Shown: positions 1-8,200 of the stretch, in pieces
How the letters are laid out: the number at the start of each line of letters is the position of its first letter
Position numbering within the stretch: position 1 is the first letter of the stretch
Assembly: GCF_014212175.1 (NCBI RefSeq)
Contig: NZ_JACJVR010000097.1
Span: 1 to 64,000, forward strand
Source of the DNA: Cohnella xylanilytica
GTDB taxonomy: Bacteria > Bacillota > Bacilli > Paenibacillales > Paenibacillaceae
DNA length: 64,000 nucleotides
Direction: 5' to 3'
The notes under the pieces: model-generated
The model's input: only the letters and a program-made list of their open reading frames with translations
Told to the model about the DNA's origin: nothing
Database searches by the model: none
Position numbers and translations under genes: made by a program

Positions 1-93
1 TTTTTCGGCATTGGGGACCGCTCGCGGGAGCGCAGTTGCTCTGAATGCCGAATTTTTCGGCATTGGGGACCGCTTGCGGGAGCGCAGTTGCCC
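1..93. repeat. 52-bp palindromic repeat array, family A (cut by window edge)
   Basis: Two units spaced 52 bp apart; the first is cut by the window start. Each holds a perfect inverted repeat (stem AATGCCGAA and TTCGGCATT, loop TTT; the complete copy is 44-64) followed by a GC-rich stretch that is also shared between units. The same family with the same period recurs at 14.63-14.82 kb. The period is not a multiple of three, so it is not a protein repeat. It lies just downstream of the minus-strand regulator gene that ends at 117. Confidence 0.85.
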
Positions 94-116
94 GCGCCGC
101 CAATCGGCCGCCAGCA

Positions 117-1340
117 TCACTCGTCCGCGCCCTCGCCGCGGCGGTAGCGGTTCGGCGAGACGCCGACGACCTTCTTGAAGGCGGTGCTGAAGTAGTGCTG
201 CGACTCGTAGCCGACCGCTTCGGCGATGTCGGCGATGCTGCGGTCGGTCGAGTTGAGCAGCTGCACCGCCTTGGAGATGCGAATCTGCGTCAACTGCGTG
301 ACGAAGGTCGAGCCCGTCTCCTGCTTGAACAGTCGGCTCAAGTAGACCGGCGACACTCCGATCGCGTTCGCGACGGTTTCGAGCGACAGCTCGGAGTCGT
401 CGTAATGGTCGCGCAAATATTGCCGCGCCCGGCGCACGAGCGGAGAGATCGTCGTCTCGCGGTACACCCCGGCTCGGGCTCTGCGGTACGCGGCCCCAAG
501 CCCGCCGTACCCGCCATCGACGGGAACGCAATGCGTCGCCACGTGAAGCTTCAGGTACCGGGCGACCGAGCCCTCGATGTCCGCGAACAGGTCCTCGTTC
601 GCCTCTCCCCAGACGATGACGCAGATAAATCCGGTCGAATCGCGGAAGATCGCATGGGCGCGAGGAACGAGCATCTCGGAGCAAATATTCTCGATCGCGA
701 ACAGCATGAGCTGCCGGTCCCTCTCGGATCGGACCGATTGGCCGAGGTCTACCTCGGGCCAGCGGATGATGCCGAACGAGCCGGGCACCTCCGCCGGAAG
801 CTCGAGGAAGCGAAGCTGCTCGACGACCTCCTGCTCGCTCAGCGCTTCTTCGATCCATTCGTTGCAGAAGCGTTCCCGCAGGAGAGGAATGTTCTTGCGG
901 ATCTGCCTCGAGGCCATGACGAGATGGCTCTCTTGGCTGGCGGCGAAGTCCAGCTCCCGCTTGACCTTCCGCAGAACTTCGGCGAGCTGGTCCGGATTCG
1001 CCGGCTTCAAGATATATTCGTCGACTCCGTAGCGAATAGCTTGCTGGGCGTAGTTGAACTCGTCATGACCGGTGACGATGACGACCCGAATATTCGGAAG
1101 CCGCTCCTTGACCTCCCGAATGAGCGTCAATCCGTTCATGATCGGCATGTTCAAATCCGCCAACAGCACGTTCGCCTGATGCGCGAGGGCGAACTCCAGC
1201 GCCTCTTCGCCGTCGCCGGCTTCCGCGACGACCTCCATCCCGAGACTTCCCCAATCGACGGCGTCGCGGATGCCCTCCCGGATGATCGGCTCGTCGTCGG
1301 CGATGATCACTCGCCATGGCGCGCGGCCCGCGTTGTCCAT
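117..1340 (-). CDS. YesN-type response regulator, REC + AraC HTH
   Basis: A 407-residue two-component response regulator. Residues 9-130 form a receiver domain with the acidic pair D15/D16, the phospho-acceptor D62 in the stretch LLADLNMP, and the conserved lysine in YILKPA. A middle linker is followed by two AraC-type helix-turn-helix motifs at about 305-400 (ELSLETVANAIGVSPVYLSRLFK and the later AEAVGYESQHYFSTAFKK region). The start ATG has an AAGGGGGA ribosome site and lies 3 bp after the stop of the sensor kinase gene, so the two are co-transcribed. It should activate a sugar operon, probably beyond the left edge, since no transporter lies next to it here. The family is certain; the inducer is unknown. 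Confidence 0.93.
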   Translation of the reverse strand: MDNAGRAPWRVIIADDEPIIREGIRDAVDWGSLGMEVVAEAGDGEEALEFALAHQANVLLADLNMPIMNGLTLIREVKERLPNIRVVIVTGHDEFNYAQQAIRYGVDEYILKPANPDQLAEVLRKVKRELDFAASQESHLVMASRQIRKNIPLLRERFCNEWIEEALSEQEVVEQLRFLELPAEVPGSFGIIRWPEVDLGQSVRSERDRQLMLFAIENICSEMLVPRAHAIFRDSTGFICVIVWGEANEDLFADIEGSVARYLKLHVATHCVPVDGGYGGLGAAYRRARAGVYRETTISPLVRRARQYLRDHYDDSELSLETVANAIGVSPVYLSRLFKQETGSTFVTQLTQIRISKAVQLLNSTDRSIADIAEAVGYESQHYFSTAFKKVVGVSPNRYRRGEGADE

Positions 1341-1343
1341 CGT

Positions 1344-3779
1344 TCATTCCCCCTTGCGTGGATCTTCGTACAGAATAGGATGCGTCAGCGTGACGGTCGT
1401 GCCGACGCCGGGCTCGCTCTCGACGGTGATCCCGTACTCGCCTCCGAAGGTAACCTGCATTCTCGCCTGCACGTTGACGAGCCCGTAGCCCGACCCGCCG
1501 CCCGCCGGAAGGTTAACGTCGCTTGTCCTCCGGAGATCCGCGACTCCCCCGGCTCCCGAGTTCGACTTCCAGAGATCCGCAGCTCCACCGGCTCCCGGGT
1601 TCGTCTTCCGGAGATCCGCGACTCCCTCGGCTCCCGGGTTCGTCTTCCGGACGTCCGCGGCTCCGCCGGCGCGCCCGCCGGAATGCTCGGCCGAGAGCGC
1701 GGGCGAAGCAAGCGCCGGCGACAAGCGTCCATCCTGTGCACCGATAGTCGAGACAGCGGGCAACTGGGATCCGTCGGCCTCCGGCCGCCCGTCTCCCCCC
1801 GACGCTCCGACAATTCCGGCGGATCCCGCCGCTCCGACCGGCCCCGGCCGCTCGGCAGCTCCTGGCGCTCCCGCAGCTTCCAGCACACCCGCAGTCCCCG
1901 ACGCACCCGCAGCTCCCGGAGCACCCCCAGCTCCCGGAGCACCCGCAGCCCCCGGCGCACCCGAGGCCCCCAGCGCACCCGAGGCCCCCGGCGCACCCGC
2001 AGCTCCCGGAGCACCCCCAGCTCCCGGAGCACCCGCAGCTCCCGGCGCACCCGAGGCCCCCGGCGTACCCGCAGTCCCCGGCGCACCCGAGGCCCCCGGC
2101 TTCCCGTCCGCTTCCGCGGCCGACGCCAGCTTCCGCCGCAGCGCGGCGAGCTTCTCGCCGCTCATGCCGGCCCCGTCGTCGGCGACGGTCAGGACGAGCC
2201 GGCCGTCCCTGCGCTCGGCGCGCACGGTTATCAGGCCCGGTCCGCGCCGCTCCTTGATGCCATGGTAGATCGCGTTCTCCACGATCGGCTGCAGAATGAT
2301 TTTCAGAACGGACAGATGCGACAGATCCGGCGCCAGCTCCAGCGCGAAATTCAGCTTATCCTTGTACCGGATCTTCTGGATCTGCAAGTAGCTGCGCACG
2401 TGCTCCATCTCCTCGGCCAGCGGGATGTACTCGTTGCCCCGGCTCAGCCCGATCCGGAACAGCCGCGACAGCGCCTCGACCGTCTCCGAGACGTCCTGCG
2501 CCCCCTGCTTGCGCGCCATCCAATGGATCGTGTCGAGCGTGTTGTACAGGAAGTGCGGCTTGATCTGTGCCTGCAGGCTGCGCAGCTCGGCTTCCCGCTT
2601 CTGCCGCTCCTGCCTCTCGGTCAACCCGATCAGATCGTTGATCTTCGTCAGCATGCTGTTGAAGCTGCGCCCCAGCATCCCGATCTCGTCCATGCCGCCG
2701 CCCCAGTACCGGCTCGTCAGATCGCCCGACTCCGCCCGCTGCATGAACGTCATGAGCCGCCGGATCGGCCGGGAGATGCTGCGCGACAGTGCGAACGAAG
2801 CCGTCGTGCCGAGCAGGCAGACGACGAATACGAAGCTGCCGAGGTACAGCCTCATCTGGCGCACCTCCGGGGCGGACTCGGCCGTGGAGAACACGGCGAC
2901 CGTCGTCCAGTTCGTAAACGTCGAGCCGCGGAAAATAAACTGAAGCTTGCGCCCGTCCACCTTCCGCGAGAAGCTGCCCGAGCCCTGCCCGCCGAGCCAT
3001 TCCATCGGCAGCGACTTCATCCCGATCTGCTTCGGCATGTAGATCGGCTCTCCCCGCTCGTCGACGACCATCAGGTAGCCGGTCTTGCCGAGGCGCACGT
3101 CCTGCACCGTCTCCGAGATGACGCGCAGCTTGAGATCGATGAGCACGACCCCGAGCACCTTCTGGGTGTCCGGATCGAGAACCGCCCTTACCGCGGATAC
3201 GACCTCGCTGTTCTTGTAGTCCGCGTGGGTCGTCACGCTGCGGTCCGTCGGGTGGCCGATCAGGCGAAAAATCCCTTTTCCCGCCACCGCCTCCTGGTAC
3301 CATCTCTCTACCGTCAGATCGCGTCCGGGCGTAGTCGCGTACATGTCGTTGCTCAAGTAGCCGCCCCGCGAGTTGACGACCATGATGCCGGCGAACTCCG
3401 AATTCAGCGTCGTGAAGCCCTGCAGGAACCGCTTCGCCTCGTAGGCCGAGCGCGCCGCCGCTGCTTTGTCCGTCGGCAGCTCCCCGGTCAGGAACCTCTG
3501 AATCTCCGGATTGAACGAGATCAGATAGGTCGTATTCTGCGCGTTGGTCATGAGGTACTCGAGATTGCGATTGACCTTGTCGATGAACTGAAGCGTGTTC
3601 TCGTTCGTCTGCCTCTCCATGATGCTGTCCACGGTCCATCCCGTCAGAACGCCGAGCGCGAGGGAAGGAAGAATGCTGATGAACAGAAAATGAACGAGAA
3701 GCTTGTACCGGATCTCCATATTGCCGAACTGAAGCCGCCGGAAGATCGAGCCCCCGCCGAGAGTACGGTCCGACCGCAT
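1344..3779 (-). CDS. YesM/LytS-type sensor histidine kinase with repeat-filled ATP lid
   Basis: An 811-residue membrane sensor kinase. It has TM1 at about 25-47, an extracellular Cache-like sensor to about 305, TM2 at 312-332, HAMP to about 385, a His_kinase region with H409 in the stretch PHFLYNT, and an HATPase_c domain with N502 (N box) and D534 (DDGAGM). Between D534 and the glycine box GSGYGLVNV (G766) lies an unusual insert of about 200 residues: a collagen-like Gly-X-Y run (about 559-666), then about 3.5 copies of a 13-residue unit (about 710-757). This gap is normally a short ATP lid of some tens of residues. An internal start at M21 is possible. It is followed within 3 bp by its response regulator and preceded by a sugar-binding protein gene, so it probably senses a sugar through that protein. 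Confidence 0.9.
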   Translation of the reverse strand: MRSDRTLGGGSIFRRLQFGNMEIRYKLLVHFLFISILPSLALGVLTGWTVDSIMERQTNENTLQFIDKVNRNLEYLMTNAQNTTYLISFNPEIQRFLTGELPTDKAAAARSAYEAKRFLQGFTTLNSEFAGIMVVNSRGGYLSNDMYATTPGRDLTVERWYQEAVAGKGIFRLIGHPTDRSVTTHADYKNSEVVSAVRAVLDPDTQKVLGVVLIDLKLRVISETVQDVRLGKTGYLMVVDERGEPIYMPKQIGMKSLPMEWLGGQGSGSFSRKVDGRKLQFIFRGSTFTNWTTVAVFSTAESAPEVRQMRLYLGSFVFVVCLLGTTASFALSRSISRPIRRLMTFMQRAESGDLTSRYWGGGMDEIGMLGRSFNSMLTKINDLIGLTERQERQKREAELRSLQAQIKPHFLYNTLDTIHWMARKQGAQDVSETVEALSRLFRIGLSRGNEYIPLAEEMEHVRSYLQIQKIRYKDKLNFALELAPDLSHLSVLKIILQPIVENAIYHGIKERRGPGLITVRAERRDGRLVLTVADDGAGMSGEKLAALRRKLASAAEADGKPGASGAPGTAGTPGASGAPGAAGAPGAGGAPGAAGAPGASGALGASGAPGAAGAPGAGGAPGAAGASGTAGVLEAAGAPGAAERPGPVGAAGSAGIVGASGGDGRPEADGSQLPAVSTIGAQDGRLSPALASPALSAEHSGGRAGGAADVRKTNPGAEGVADLRKTNPGAGGAADLWKSNSGAGGVADLRRTSDVNLPAGGGSGYGLVNVQARMQVTFGGEYGITVESEPGVGTTVTLTHPILYEDPRKGE
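1513..1665 (-). repeat. 39-bp coding repeat (13-residue units) in the sensor kinase
   Basis: This part of the kinase gene encodes about 3.5 tandem 13-residue units of the pattern G-V/A-A-D-L-R-K-T-N-P-G-A-G. It lies just before the ATP-binding glycine box. The repeat is in frame, so copy-number changes would alter lid length without breaking the protein. Confidence 0.8.
1782..2105 (-). repeat. Collagen-like Gly-X-Y coding repeat in the sensor kinase
   Basis: About 36 consecutive triplets, of which all but two begin with glycine (GAP, GAA, GAS, GAG and similar). The DNA is a nested GC-rich tandem repeat. It falls inside the HATPase_c domain, between the DDGAGM and GSGYGL motifs, on the cytoplasmic side of the membrane. 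Confidence 0.9.
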
Positions 3780-3800
3780 CCTTCATCCCTCCCCCGCGTT

Positions 3801-4808
3801 CTACTTGGCGTAATAATCGTCTACGTTGTCGCGAGTGACGATCGTGATTCCCGTATCCATATAGGGAGGAATCGGATGCGAGCCCTCCTGCTTGCCTTCC
3901 GTCACGATGCCGTGGGACAGATGGAACAGCGACAGAAGCGACCAATACCCCATGTTCCACGTCCCTTGGGCCAAGGTCGCGTCGATCTCCCCGCTTCGCA
4001 CCAGATCGAGAGTGCCCTTGTCCGTGTCGAAGCCGATGACCGTTTTCCGACCCTCCAGCCCCCTGTCCTGCAGCGCTTGGGCGATTCCGGCGCCGCCGTT
4101 CGCCTGCGTCGCGAAGAAGCCGTCCACGTCCGGATGCTCGTCCAGAATCTTCTCCGTCGCCTGCGCCGAGACGAGGATGTCCCCCTTGCCGTCGGCTACC
4201 GCGGCGATCGACATGCCCGGGAACTCCTTGCGCAGCGTCTCCTCGAACCCGCGCGTCCGGTCCTGGTGGTTCAGCTGGTTGGGCTGGGTGACGACCGCGA
4301 CCTTGCCTTGGCCGCCGAGCCTTCTCCCCATCTCCCGCGCCGCCTGCGCCCCCGCGTCATAATTGTCCGTCCCGAGAAAAGCGTACGCCTTGCTCTTCGG
4401 AGCGCCCGAATCGAACAGCACGACCGGGATGCCGGCCGCCACCGCCTTGTCGATCGCCGGGTTAAGCGCTTCCGTGTTGATCGCCGTGACCGCGATTCCG
4501 GCGGGCTTGCGCGCGATGACCTTCTCGAGCACCGTAATCTCCTCGTTCGGGTCGTACTGCGTCGCTCCGCGGAATTCGACCGAGACGTTCAGCTGCTGCG
4601 CCGCGTCCTCGAATCCCTTCATGGAGGAACGCCAATAATCGAGGCTCGATTGGAACGTCACCATGACGTACTTCTCCTCGATCCCCCCCGTCAGCCCCGT
4701 CGCCCCCTCGTTCCAGCCGTTCGGCCGCTCTTCGCGAAGAACGAAGTACCAGATATACGCCAGGAACGTGGCGACGAGCAGCCCGTACACGAGCAGCAGC
4801 TTCTTCAT
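3801..4808 (-). CDS. Membrane-anchored sugar-binding protein of a three-component sensor
   Basis: A 335-residue periplasmic-binding-protein type I domain (RbsB/XylF-like; Peripla_BP_4). The N-terminus (residues 4-22) is a single hydrophobic segment with no lipobox cysteine, so it is probably anchored by an uncleaved helix with the domain outside the cell. Start ATG with GGGAGGG eight bases upstream. It is the first gene before the kinase (gap 21 bp) and regulator. Known systems of this layout are XylFII-LytS-YesN in clostridia and AraP-AraS-AraT in Geobacillus, where the binding protein presents the sugar to the kinase. That role is inferred here from order and family. The ligand is unknown; xylose, arabinose or ribose-like sugars are reasonable guesses. 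Confidence 0.85.
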   Translation of the reverse strand: MKKLLLVYGLLVATFLAYIWYFVLREERPNGWNEGATGLTGGIEEKYVMVTFQSSLDYWRSSMKGFEDAAQQLNVSVEFRGATQYDPNEEITVLEKVIARKPAGIAVTAINTEALNPAIDKAVAAGIPVVLFDSGAPKSKAYAFLGTDNYDAGAQAAREMGRRLGGQGKVAVVTQPNQLNHQDRTRGFEETLRKEFPGMSIAAVADGKGDILVSAQATEKILDEHPDVDGFFATQANGGAGIAQALQDRGLEGRKTVIGFDTDKGTLDLVRSGEIDATLAQGTWNMGYWSLLSLFHLSHGIVTEGKQEGSHPIPPYMDTGITIVTRDNVDDYYAK

Positions 4809-4951
4809 TCTCGGGCCCTCCCGCGATTGAAATAGGAAAACTCAAGAGGTCGCCGCAATAGAGCCGCCCCTTGAGCTGGTCGATGTGATTCCATATTAGG
4901 AGATAGCGGCTTCGCCGTCTTTTCGATTATCCGCATCTTTTTTGCGAATTT

Positions 4952-5635
4952 TTAACTTGCCTCGCGGCCTTCCTTCCCCCGAAGCGGCGCCGCTTCGACC
5001 TGCTTCTCCATTCGCGAGCGGAACGCGAACGGAACCGCGACCGCGAGGACGAACACGCCGGCCGCGATCGCGATCTCCCGCCAATCGCCGTGGGTGAGGC
5101 TGGCGCCGAGGAAGCAGTACGCGAACGTTCCGGGGAGCGACCCGATCAGGGTGGCGAGGATATACGCGCGCAGCGGCACCCGGGCGAGGCCCGCGGCGTA
5201 GCTGACCAGGTCGAACGGAACGAAAGGCGCGAGCCGCAGCATCAGCACGACCGGGAAGCCCCGCCGCTCCATGGCCCGCTCCAGCTTGTGCAGGCGGGAG
5301 TCCTTCTCCGCCCCGCGGAACAGGCCGCTGCCGACCCGGCGCGCGAGCCAGAACGAGAGCACGGCGCCCGGAAGCTCGCCTAGAATCGTGTACAGCATGC
5401 CGCGCCAGGTGCCGAACGCGAGCCCGCCCGCAAGCGTGAGGACGGACGCGGGGAACAGCGTGAACGGCCGGACGATATAAAGGCCTATGTAGAGGATGGG
5501 CGAGATCCATCCGAACGACACGATCCAGTCGCGGATCGTCTCGGGCGTGATTTTCAGATAGTGAAAATCGATCCACAGCAGCGCGCCGACAACGGCGGCG
5601 ATGCCGAAGAGCTTAAGCAAGGTCGAACGTCGCAA
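4952..5635 (-). CDS. TVP38/TMEM64 family membrane protein
   Basis: A 227-residue integral membrane protein with a DedA/VTT-like (SNARE-associated) domain. The hydrophobic segments include an N-terminal helix at 7-22 and the characteristic loop with the stretch LAGGLAFGTWRGMLYT, then a C-terminal helix near 185-205. The start is a TTG with GGAAGGAG eight bases upstream; no ATG fits better. Members of this family are proposed to act in lipid handling or membrane homeostasis; no specific function can be assigned here. It stands alone between two sugar loci and its gene may read through into the sensor operon downstream on the same strand. Confidence 0.85.
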   Translation of the reverse strand: MRRSTLLKLFGIAAVVGALLWIDFHYLKITPETIRDWIVSFGWISPILYIGLYIVRPFTLFPASVLTLAGGLAFGTWRGMLYTILGELPGAVLSFWLARRVGSGLFRGAEKDSRLHKLERAMERRGFPVVLMLRLAPFVPFDLVSYAAGLARVPLRAYILATLIGSLPGTFAYCFLGASLTHGDWREIAIAAGVFVLAVAVPFAFRSRMEKQVEAAPLRGKEGREAS

Positions 5636-5710
5636 GAGAGACGCTCCTTCCGGTGGGAGGCTGGACGAGGTGAATCCTTAGACATCATACAGGATTCCCC
5701 AATTAGACAC

Positions 5711-5744
5711 AAAGAGAGACTGCCGCATTCGGCAGCCTCTCTTT
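5711..5744 (-). terminator. Rho-independent terminator after the GH30 operon
   Basis: A hairpin with a 15-bp stem containing one mismatch and a 4-base loop (5726-5729). On the minus strand the stem ends in CTCTCTTT followed by a T-rich stretch. It lies 94 bp beyond the stop of the GH30 gene and before the TVP38 gene, so it ends the importer/GH30 transcript. Confidence 0.8.
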
Positions 5745-5837
5745 TGGGGTGCTTGCTCGCCAGTCGTTGCCTGGCCCGACAAGACGTTTTTTTCCGCTTG
5801 TTGCGCGCAAACGCGGCGCGGCATCCGCGGTCCCGCC

Positions 5838-7193
5838 TTACCCGATCAGAAGCGTCTGGATCGAATGGGCGGGACTGACGAACTCCGCCAGACGATCGTC
5901 CATGCGGAGCGTGTACGGCACTTCCGCGTCCGTCCGGTTCAGGACGACGACGGCCTTCGTGCCGTCCGGGTTCTCGAACGCGACGGTCTCGAGGGCGTCG
6001 GTGTAGACGCTGGAGCCGATCCGCACGGCACCCGGGCGGACGTACTTGCTGATCTGGCCGATATAATAGTAGGAGGATTGGTAATGAATCTCCCCGGTCG
6101 TCGTATCGGCGATGATCGGAGCGTCGCAGTAGTTGCCGACGTGGTTCGGCCCGCCCCTCTCGTCGAGCGCGAGGTTCCAGTCGATCCAGCCGCACGCCCA
6201 ATGGTTCAGATCGCCGATCATATGGTGCGCGTAGCGCTCGCCCTGCGTCCAAGCGCCCAGCTTGACGCCGTTCTCGACGCAGCCTTCCGTGAACAGCAGC
6301 TTCTTGTCCGGGAAGCGACGGTGCGTCGCCTCCAGGCCGCCGAAGTGGTCGCCCGAATACCAGTGGAAGCCGATGCCCCACAGCCAGCGCGCCGCTTCCG
6401 GGTCCTCGAAGGCGATCTTCGCCCGCTCGTAGACCCGTTCCTTGTTATGGTCCCAGACGATCAGGTTGACGTCGGACAGCCCTTCCCGCTCCAGCGTCGG
6501 GCCGAGATGCTCCTTCACGAAGTCGCGCTCTTCCTCCGCCGTGAAGATGCACGAGTCCCAGCGCTGGACCGCCTTCGCCTCGTTCTGGACGGACACCGCC
6601 CAGATCGGAACCCCTTTGTCCCGGTACGCCCGGATGTACTTCGCGAAATACCGCGCCCAGGCGTCCCGGAACTCCGGAAGCAGCTTGCCCCCGCCGTTCA
6701 TCTGCCCGTTCGTCTTCATCCAGGCCGGCGGGCTCCACGGCGTCGCCATCAGCTTGAAGCCGGCGCCGTCCACCGCGAGCGCGTCGCGGATGAACGGCAG
6801 CAGCGCCTCTTCGTCGCGGGAGACGTCGAACGTCGCCAGCTCCCGGTCCCCGTCTTCGACGTACGTGTAGTTGCCGAGCGAGAAGTCGCAGCTGTGGATG
6901 TGGGTCCGGCACAGCGTGTAGCCGAGTCCCCGCTCCGGATGGAAGTAGGCGTTCAGCACCTCTTCCCGCTTCTCCGCTCCGACCTTTTGCAACGTAACGG
7001 CTCCCGCCTCGGTGAACGCGCCCCCGAAGCCCTCGATCTCTTGGTACTTGACGTCCGGGTACAGGTTCAGAAGCCCGTTCTCGACGCCTTCCTCGTCCGG
7101 CCTCCACTCGACGGGCAGATGCTCGGTCAAGCGGTCTCCCGTGTCCCGCGCCGTCTGCACGAGACGGACGGGCTTCGTATCATCGACTGTCAT
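5838..7193 (-). CDS. GH30 family glycoside hydrolase (cytoplasmic)
   Basis: A 451-residue glycoside hydrolase of family 30 (beta-glucosylceramidase/beta-glucanase/beta-xylosidase clan). The TIM barrel opens with the stretch IEGFGGAFTEAGA, has WSPPAWMK at about 153-160, the acid/base E205 in SVQNE, and the nucleophile E303 in LLFTEGC. No signal peptide is present, so it acts on imported substrate. It is the last gene of an operon with an SBP and two permeases, which suggests that a short beta-linked oligosaccharide is imported and cut inside. Start ATG with a GAGGAGAGAGG ribosome site. The family is sure; the substrate (beta-1,6-glucan, beta-xyloside or other) cannot be read from sequence alone. 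Confidence 0.9.
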   Translation of the reverse strand: MTVDDTKPVRLVQTARDTGDRLTEHLPVEWRPDEEGVENGLLNLYPDVKYQEIEGFGGAFTEAGAVTLQKVGAEKREEVLNAYFHPERGLGYTLCRTHIHSCDFSLGNYTYVEDGDRELATFDVSRDEEALLPFIRDALAVDGAGFKLMATPWSPPAWMKTNGQMNGGGKLLPEFRDAWARYFAKYIRAYRDKGVPIWAVSVQNEAKAVQRWDSCIFTAEEERDFVKEHLGPTLEREGLSDVNLIVWDHNKERVYERAKIAFEDPEAARWLWGIGFHWYSGDHFGGLEATHRRFPDKKLLFTEGCVENGVKLGAWTQGERYAHHMIGDLNHWACGWIDWNLALDERGGPNHVGNYCDAPIIADTTTGEIHYQSSYYYIGQISKYVRPGAVRIGSSVYTDALETVAFENPDGTKAVVVLNRTDAEVPYTLRMDDRLAEFVSPAHSIQTLLIG

Positions 7194-7261
7194 GTCTGCC
7201 TCTCTCCTCTCTCCTCTCTTATCCGCCCGCGAAGCGCGCCAATCGTAATCGTAATTCGGCT

Positions 7262-7349
7262 GCCCCCTAGCTTCACCGCCCTTGACGGCCCGCCCCTTGG
7301 CTTCACGGCCCTTTACAGCCTGCCCTAAACGCCCTACCCCTTGACAGCC
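7262..7349. repeat. 30-bp degenerate tandem repeat in permease-GH30 gap
   Basis: Two related 29-bp units (7262-7290 and 7292-7320) differ at few positions. A third, weaker copy runs into the 3' end of the permease gene. It fills most of the gap between the permease and GH30 genes. It looks like local duplication of the permease gene end. Confidence 0.5.
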
Positions 7350-8200
7350 CCGGCCGTAATGCCGCGGTTGATCTGGTCGGTGAACAGCGTGTAGATCAGA
7401 ATGGACGGGATCGAGATGATCGCCAGCACCGCGAACTGGGCCCCGTAATTGGACGAATACTGCCCCATGAAGTACACGACCGCGAACGGCAGCGTGCGCA
7501 GCGCGTCTTTGTCGATGTAAGTGACGGCCATGATGAATTCGTTCCAGCAGCTCAGGAACGCCATGACCGCCACGGTGGCGATCGCCGGCTTCAGCAGCGG
7601 CAGGATGATCTTGAAGATCATGCCGGGAACGGTCATGCCGTCGATGACGGCCGCTTCCTCCAGCGCTCTCGGCACCGTCTCGAGGAAGCCCGTGATGATG
7701 TACATGCTGATCGGAATCTGGAACGCCGCGTACGGCAGAATGAGCGCAAAGTAGCTGTTCAGCAGCCCCGTCTCGTTAAACACCATGAAGTTCGGCAGCA
7801 GCGTCGAATAGATCGGGATGATCATGCCCGCCATGACGAGAGCGAGCGTCGGCTTGCGCCATCTCCAGTGCATCCGGGTGAGCGCGTAGCCCATCGCGAC
7901 CGAGCAGGCGACGATGAGAACGATCGAGACCGCGGAGACGAGCAGGCTGTTGCCGAACAGCAGCGGAATATGCGCGTTGCGGAACGCGTCGACGTAGTTT
8001 TGCCACTTCGGCGGGTTCGGCCACTTGAGGATGTCCGAGCCGAAGAAGTCGCCGCTTCCGAGCAGCGAGAAGTCGAACAGCCAGATCAGCGGGAACAGCT
8101 CGGCGACGACGAGCGCCGTCATCAGGACGACGAAGAGGAGGCGCGGCCCTCCGGACATCTTGGCTCCGGGGACGGAATCGCGCGTATTGGGGGAACTCAT
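7334..8200 (-). CDS. Sugar ABC importer permease, MalG type
   Basis: A 288-residue inner-membrane permease with about six transmembrane helices. The first is at 22-42, and the EAA signature near residue 190 reads EEAAVIDG, followed by IFKIILPLLKP, the site that docks the ATPase. The C-terminus ends in the motif ITAGAVKG, typical of MalG-type CUT1 permeases. Its ATG overlaps the stop of the partner permease gene as ATGA, so translation is coupled. It forms the importer with the upstream permease and SBP. No ATPase gene is nearby. Confidence 0.93.
   Translation of the reverse strand: MSSPNTRDSVPGAKMSGGPRLLFVVLMTALVVAELFPLIWLFDFSLLGSGDFFGSDILKWPNPPKWQNYVDAFRNAHIPLLFGNSLLVSAVSIVLIVACSVAMGYALTRMHWRWRKPTLALVMAGMIIPIYSTLLPNFMVFNETGLLNSYFALILPYAAFQIPISMYIITGFLETVPRALEEAAVIDGMTVPGMIFKIILPLLKPAIATVAVMAFLSCWNEFIMAVTYIDKDALRTLPFAVVYFMGQYSSNYGAQFAVLAIISIPSILIYTLFTDQINRGITAGAVKG

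Noticed and set aside
45..4835. A plus-strand open frame of 1596 codons across the first operon
   Set aside because: It lies antisense to three well-recognised genes and has an Arg/Leu/Asp-rich composition typical of the reverse frame of GC-rich genes; no ribosome site or domain.
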